DNA of 64,000 nt from Glaesserella sp041817755 (GTDB taxonomy: Bacteria; Pseudomonadota; Gammaproteobacteria; Enterobacterales; Pasteurellaceae), in assembly GCF_041817755.1 (NCBI RefSeq), contig NZ_JBGYBX010000055.1, positions 66,008-130,007 on the forward strand, in the 5' to 3' direction. A program made the translations under genes and the position numbers. Below, piece by piece: positions 61,603 through 64,000 of the stretch. A model generated the notes under the pieces. It searched no databases. It saw only the letters and a program-made list of their open reading frames with translations, and was not told the origin of the DNA. The first letter of the stretch is position 1, and every line of letters begins with the position of its first letter.

Positions 61603-61893
61603 TTAAGCGTGTGTCGCTTGTTTTACTTCAAGCGTAAGGTTCAGTGCTTTCATCACTTTTAACACGGTAGAAAAAGTCGGATTTCCATTGCCTGAAAGGG
61701 CTTTATATAATCCCTCCCGGCTTACCCCGACTTCTCTCGCTAACTGACTCATATTGCGTGCTTTAGCAATATCGCCTAAAGCGGATAAAATCAAATCCAC
61801 ATCATCTTCTTTTAACACTTCATTCAAGTAAAGCTGAATTTCTTCCTCACTTCTTAAATGTTCCGCCATATCAAAATCTTGTAATTCCGCCAT
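61603..61893 (-). CDS. HTH antitoxin of a RelE-type addiction module
   Basis: This 96-residue antitoxin has a C-terminal helix-turn-helix (NMSQLAREVGVSREGLYKALSGNGNPTFSTVLKVMKALNL) and an acidic N-terminal part (DFDMAEHLRSEEEIQLYLNE). It matches the DNA-binding antidote family paired with HigB/RelE-type killer proteins. It follows its toxin by 1 bp. Confidence 0.9.
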   Translation of the reverse strand: MAELQDFDMAEHLRSEEEIQLYLNEVLKEDDVDLILSALGDIAKARNMSQLAREVGVSREGLYKALSGNGNPTFSTVLKVMKALNLTLEVKQATHA

Positions 61894-61894
61894 A

Positions 61895-62191
61895 TTAAAC
61901 TCCTAATTCTTTTGCTAACGCTTTCGCCTGCTTAATATCATTTTCTTGCGTCGATTTATCACCGGCACAGAGTAAAATCACAATCACACCATTCTGATTT
62001 TTTAAATAAACCCGATACCCTTTACCTTCGGTAATTCGTAGCTCTGACACACCTTCACCAACCGGTTTTACATCGCCAAAGTTACCCAGTTGCAACCGCT
62101 TAATCCGCGTTTGAATTTTCGCTCTCGCACGCAGATCTTTTAAGTCATCAAGCCATTTATTAAAAATTGTTGTCGATTTGATTTGAATCAT
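61895..62191 (-). CDS. RelE/HigB-type toxin (addiction module killer protein)
   Basis: The 98-residue protein shows the killer-protein pattern: STTIFNKWLDDLKDLRARAKIQTRIKRLQLGNFGDVKPVGEGVSELRI, then GKGYRVYLKNQNGVIVILLCAGDKSTQENDIKQAKAL. It is a likely mRNA interferase. Toxin precedes antitoxin, with stop and start one base apart. It stabilises the prophage and sits between the cI operon and the second CI-controlled promoter. Confidence 0.9.
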   Translation of the reverse strand: MIQIKSTTIFNKWLDDLKDLRARAKIQTRIKRLQLGNFGDVKPVGEGVSELRITEGKGYRVYLKNQNGVIVILLCAGDKSTQENDIKQAKALAKELGV

Positions 62192-62356
62192 TACCGCCTC
62201 CTTGCATGAAATTATACCAAACAGCGCCCAAGCTGTGAACTATATTTCACAATTATTTATAAATTCGCAAAATCCACCTCTTGCACTTGCTTTTCTGATT
62301 AAAAAACAAGCAATTAAACACACATCTTAAAATTTATTTCCTTAACAAATCAAATA

Positions 62357-62434
62357 GATATCACAAATGTAACAAAGATACCGCAAAATAAATATCAAAA
62401 AGATATTGCATTACAGATATCATAAAGATATTAT
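62357..62434 (+). promoter_or_regulatory. OL-like region: CI operators and strong early promoter
   Basis: TTGCAT at 62406-62411 and TATTAT at 62429-62434, 17 bp apart, form a good plus-strand promoter. It overlaps operators AATATCAAAAAGATATT (62391-62407) and GATATCATAAAGATATT (62416-62432), the same type as the sites at 59.2-59.3 kb. A weaker site lies near 62357-62373. This is the second (left-type) early promoter. Confidence 0.75.
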
Positions 62435-62440
62435 TAACCC

Positions 62441-62990
62441 ATCAACACGAGCTACGGCTCAATGCTCTTTAAAAATTCAGACAAAAACGCACCGCTTGCC
62501 AAAGGTGAGATGGTATCAACAAGCTATGTGAAAGCCATAGCTCAGGCGGTGTGATTACTTGTGGAAAGGTTAAGCACTGGCAATGAATCAGGTAGCACAA
62601 ACGCAAGTGATAAATTTGACCATTTCGTGCGTACCCACGAGATGGTTAATGTGACCATTTTGTTAAGTTCAACAAAATGGCTATCGAGGCTTAGCGTTGA
62701 GCCGGCGTAGCAAATCAACGCTCCATAGGACTTAACAAGGCAGTTAAGTTTGCTCAAAGATTTAGTCACCGCGAGCCACCTCAGGAGCGGTTTTTAATAG
62801 GGATGACGACCCAAGTTTAATTTGTGTTCTCTCTTGCTGACTGTGGCAAGGATAAAAATCACAGTCGCCATTCAAAACCGTTCTCAACGTTCCGCCAAAG
62901 GTCTGGGTAACACGTACGGTTACCACTTAAGGATAGCTAAGCCTGATCTGATTGAGAGCGGTTCTGAATGGCAACAAACAACAAAGGAAT
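62441..62990 (+). ncRNA. Long structured leader RNA with boxA after the OL-type promoter
   Basis: About 550 nt without a convincing gene follow the promoter. A boxA-like GCTCTTTAA lies at 62464-62472. Hairpins visible by eye: 62488-62495 with 62546-62553, AGCTATG/CATAGCT at 62522-62542, 62620-62629 with 62636-62645, a perfect 10-bp stem at 62655-62680, AGCGTTGA/TCAACGCT at 62693-62722, CTTAAC/GTTAAG at 62731-62748, GACTGTG/CACAGTC near 62839-62866, and a 21-bp stem pairing 62868-62888 with 62953-62973 (two G-U) around smaller hairpins. It could be an RNA-based antiterminator, a regulatory RNA or both. Confidence 0.6.
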
Positions 62991-62995
62991 AAAAA

Positions 62996-63163
62996 ATGAC
63001 CTTAAAAAAATGTTTACTCATCCTGTTGCTTATCAACCTTAACCCTATTGGCTTGTGGTTGAATAGCTTTGCATTTAACAATTTTTTCAATGATCAACCC
63101 CATTATCTCCAAGAGGAGAAAAAAGCCTTGCCAGAATGCAGTTGCAGCAGTCAAATAGAATAA
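62996..63163 (+). CDS. Possible short membrane/secreted peptide gene
   Basis: A 55-codon frame starts behind AAGGAATAAAAA at 62996, directly after the structured leader. It has one hydrophobic stretch (CLLILLLINLNPIGLWL). It overlaps on the opposite strand the end of the membrane gene at 63014-63346, so one of the two may be unreal. Confidence 0.35.
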   Translation: MTLKKCLLILLLINLNPIGLWLNSFAFNNFFNDQPHYLQEEKKALPECSCSSQIE

Positions 63164-63346
63164 ATAAACAAGAGCATAAGAAGGTAATGCCGGCAATGGA
63201 CGTGCTTCTAAGCCGTATTTAAAGCTTAAAGGCAAGTACAACCAACAAAGAATAAACGATAAGCACCAAGTCGTAATACGCATAATAATATGGTCGAAAT
63301 GTTCTTTTAAGAGAGAAAAAAGAGATGCAATCAACGCTTCCCACAT
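63014..63346 (-). CDS. Small membrane protein, possibly SieB-like
   Basis: The ATG at 63346 has GGAG eight bases ahead and gives 110 residues (MWEALIASLFSLLKEHFDHI). Two hydrophobic regions (TTWCLSFILCWLYLPLSF and YALVYLFYLTAATAFWQGFFLLL) are separated by a short loop, with a basic tail (NRVKVDKQQDE). Topology and place in the early region resemble SieB superinfection-exclusion proteins, but I see no decisive motif. An extended minus-10 (TGCTAGAAT, 63390-63398) lies upstream. Confidence 0.55.
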   Translation of the reverse strand: MWEALIASLFSLLKEHFDHIIMRITTWCLSFILCWLYLPLSFKYGLEARPLPALPSYALVYLFYLTAATAFWQGFFLLLEIMGLIIEKIVKCKAIQPQANRVKVDKQQDE

Positions 63347-63426
63347 ACTGAAATCTCCTTTTGTTGATGAATATAAATTAAGCACTTACATTCTAGCACA
63401 ACTCAAGGGGATTTCAGTCTGTGGGA

Positions 63427-63455
63427 TTGACACCCGCCCCACTTCGGATTAAGAT
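63427..63455 (+). promoter_or_regulatory. Strong promoter of the second C4-like RNA / KilA-N transcript
   Basis: TTGACA at 63427-63432 and TAAGAT at 63450-63455 are 17 bp apart. The transcript would begin with a 9-bp GATAACCGC/GCGGTTATC hairpin (63453-63484) and a CCGC/GCGG stem with a T-run (63484-63511) that may act as an attenuator. Confidence 0.65.
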
Positions 63456-63525
63456 AACCGCACTACCTAAATCCAGCGGTTATCCGCACCCGACAGCATA
63501 GCGGTTTTTTTATGCCTAAAATTTA

Positions 63526-63547
63526 AAAGTTGCAAATTTGCAACTTT
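63526..63547. promoter_or_regulatory. Perfect 22-bp palindrome AAAGTTGCAAA/TTTGCAACTTT
   Basis: A gapless perfect palindrome between the promoter and the C4-like RNA. It may be an operator or a processing hairpin; no known binder is assigned. Confidence 0.55.
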
Positions 63548-63550
63548 CGA

Positions 63551-63650
63551 TGGACGGGTCGAGAGAACCTAATACAATACCCTTGTGGAAATAAGTTCCG
63601 CCGACTGGATTCGGTAGTTGAAGCCCGTCTAACCCTACTACGGTTAGACG
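63551..63650 (+). ncRNA. Second C4-like antisense RNA, upstream of a KilA-N gene
   Basis: An outer stem GACGGG (63553-63558) / CCCGTC (63624-63629) encloses a GUGGAA/UUCCGC hairpin and a CCGA/UCGG hairpin with loop CUGGAU. The loop region CUGGAUU is perfectly complementary to AAUCCAG just 5' of the KilA-N ribosome site (63666-63672). AATACAA, ACC, GGAAATAA and CCGC occur in the same order as in the C4-type RNA at 33646-33745. A GTCTAACC/GGTTAGAC hairpin at 63627-63649 competes with the outer stem. No T-run terminator follows. Confidence 0.65.
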
Positions 63651-63681
63651 ATACATTAAACTAAAAATCCAGAGGCATAAA

Positions 63682-64000
63682 ATGTCAAATTTAACCATTC
63701 TCAGCACATCAGTTCGTGCATACGAAAATTTATTCAGCTTAAACGATCTTCATGTTTCCAGCGGCGGAAAAGATAAGCACAAGCCAACATTTTTTCTTCG
63801 TAACGACCAAACAAAAGAGCTCATCGCGGAAATCGAAAAGGATAGCAACGACAAAGCCGTAAAAGTTATTCGCGGCACACAAGGCGGAACATACGCCTGC
63901 GAAGAACTCGTTTTAGCCTACGCAATGTGGATCAGCCCGAAATTTCACTTAGTCGTATTACGGGCGTTTTTGGAAATGCACAAACAACAGTGCCAACCGA
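63682..64000 (+). CDS. KilA-N domain phage protein, possible antirepressor (partial)
   Basis: The frame starts behind AGAGG and runs off the right edge (106 residues visible). The KilA-N domain is clear: TFFLRNDQTKELIAEI, VKVIRGTQGGTYACEELVLAYAMWISPKFHLVVLRAF. KilA-N proteins bind DNA and often act as antirepressors or lethal phage proteins. The upstream C4-like RNA suggests its synthesis is held off in the lysogen. Confidence 0.85.
   Translation, partial: MSNLTILSTSVRAYENLFSLNDLHVSSGGKDKHKPTFFLRNDQTKELIAEIEKDSNDKAVKVIRGTQGGTYACEELVLAYAMWISPKFHLVVLRAFLEMHKQQCQP

Larger units (their letters stand above)
25105..64000. mobile_element. Lambdoid siphophage prophage (left end to beyond the window)
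   Basis: The element begins at the truncated tRNA-Ile2 and contains an HK97-type head module, a lambda-type tail module with a G/GT frameshift, a lysis cassette, lambdoid replication genes and a cI/cro immunity region. Order and orientation are those of a temperate siphophage. No integrase is present, so the right end lies past 64000. All head and tail genes look intact. Cargo genes on the opposite strand (36.4, 52.6, 54.3 and 58.6 kb) and in the I-J gap are extra to the basic plan. Confidence 0.93.

Noticed and set aside
62542..62769. Minus-strand 75-codon open frame
   Set aside because: It lies entirely in the hairpin-rich leader, has no clear ribosome site and its residues reflect the palindromes; treated as a by-product of the structured RNA.

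Overview
The window comes from a chromosome of a Pasteurellaceae bacterium. Copies of ACAAGCGGT and its complement ACCGCTTGT are scattered throughout, including inside terminators. That is the uptake signal of the Actinobacillus pleuropneumoniae / Mannheimia branch rather than the Haemophilus influenzae type. Gene order and proteins fit a Mannheimia- or Actinobacillus-like genome; the species cannot be fixed from this sequence.

Positions 1-25104 are chromosome. They hold the end of an AraC-type regulator, metX with MetJ-like boxes, the classical lepA-lepB-rnc-era-recO cluster, B12-dependent metH, an AT-rich HNH-like gene of unknown role, a REP-associated tyrosine transposase (RAYT) between inverted REPs, a DUF72 gene and a lipoprotein. 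A B12 uptake locus (btuB, btuF, btuC, btuD) follows, interrupted by a DinD/Bro-N-like gene with a perfect LexA box. Then come an AGCS symporter, a NicO/DUF1007 nickel-cobalt pair, RNase P RNA and gpmA. REP-like hairpins starting GTAGGGGC occur at three places and probably belong to the RAYT system.

From 25105 to the end is a lambdoid, HK97-headed siphophage prophage. It is integrated at the 3' half of tRNA-Ile2 (CAU); the intact tRNA, integrase and right end lie beyond the window. Late genes run on the minus strand: lysis (holin, endolysin, Rz/Rz1), HNH, terminase, portal, protease, capsid, connectors, tail tube, G/GT chaperones with a -1 slippery site, tape measure, tail tip M-L-K-I, J and a collagen-like fibre. 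At least sixteen intrinsic terminators punctuate this late operon, usually just ahead of the next ribosome site, so it should depend on antitermination (a DUF1133/Q-like gene is present). The right early operon runs cro, Rha, O-like (with four iterons), P-like, Dam methylase, DUF968, RusA, Q. The repressor cI lies divergently, with three 17-bp operators between cI and cro and further copies at a strong second promoter near 62.4 kb.

The most unusual content is regulatory. (1) Between tail genes I and J sits a P22-type antirepressor preceded by a C4-type antisense RNA whose loop is complementary to the antirepressor start, and next to it a ProQ/FinO-domain RNA chaperone. (2) A second C4-like RNA precedes a KilA-N gene at the right edge. 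(3) The second CI-controlled promoter opens onto about 550 nt of gene-free, heavily hairpinned sequence with a boxA. (4) Four tiny related single-pass membrane proteins (32-48 residues) are dispersed among late genes, each behind a terminator. Cargo on the opposite strand includes a HigBA toxin-antitoxin pair, two related membrane proteins and a GNAT/ASCH gene pair beside cI; a second RelE/HigA pair lies nearby.
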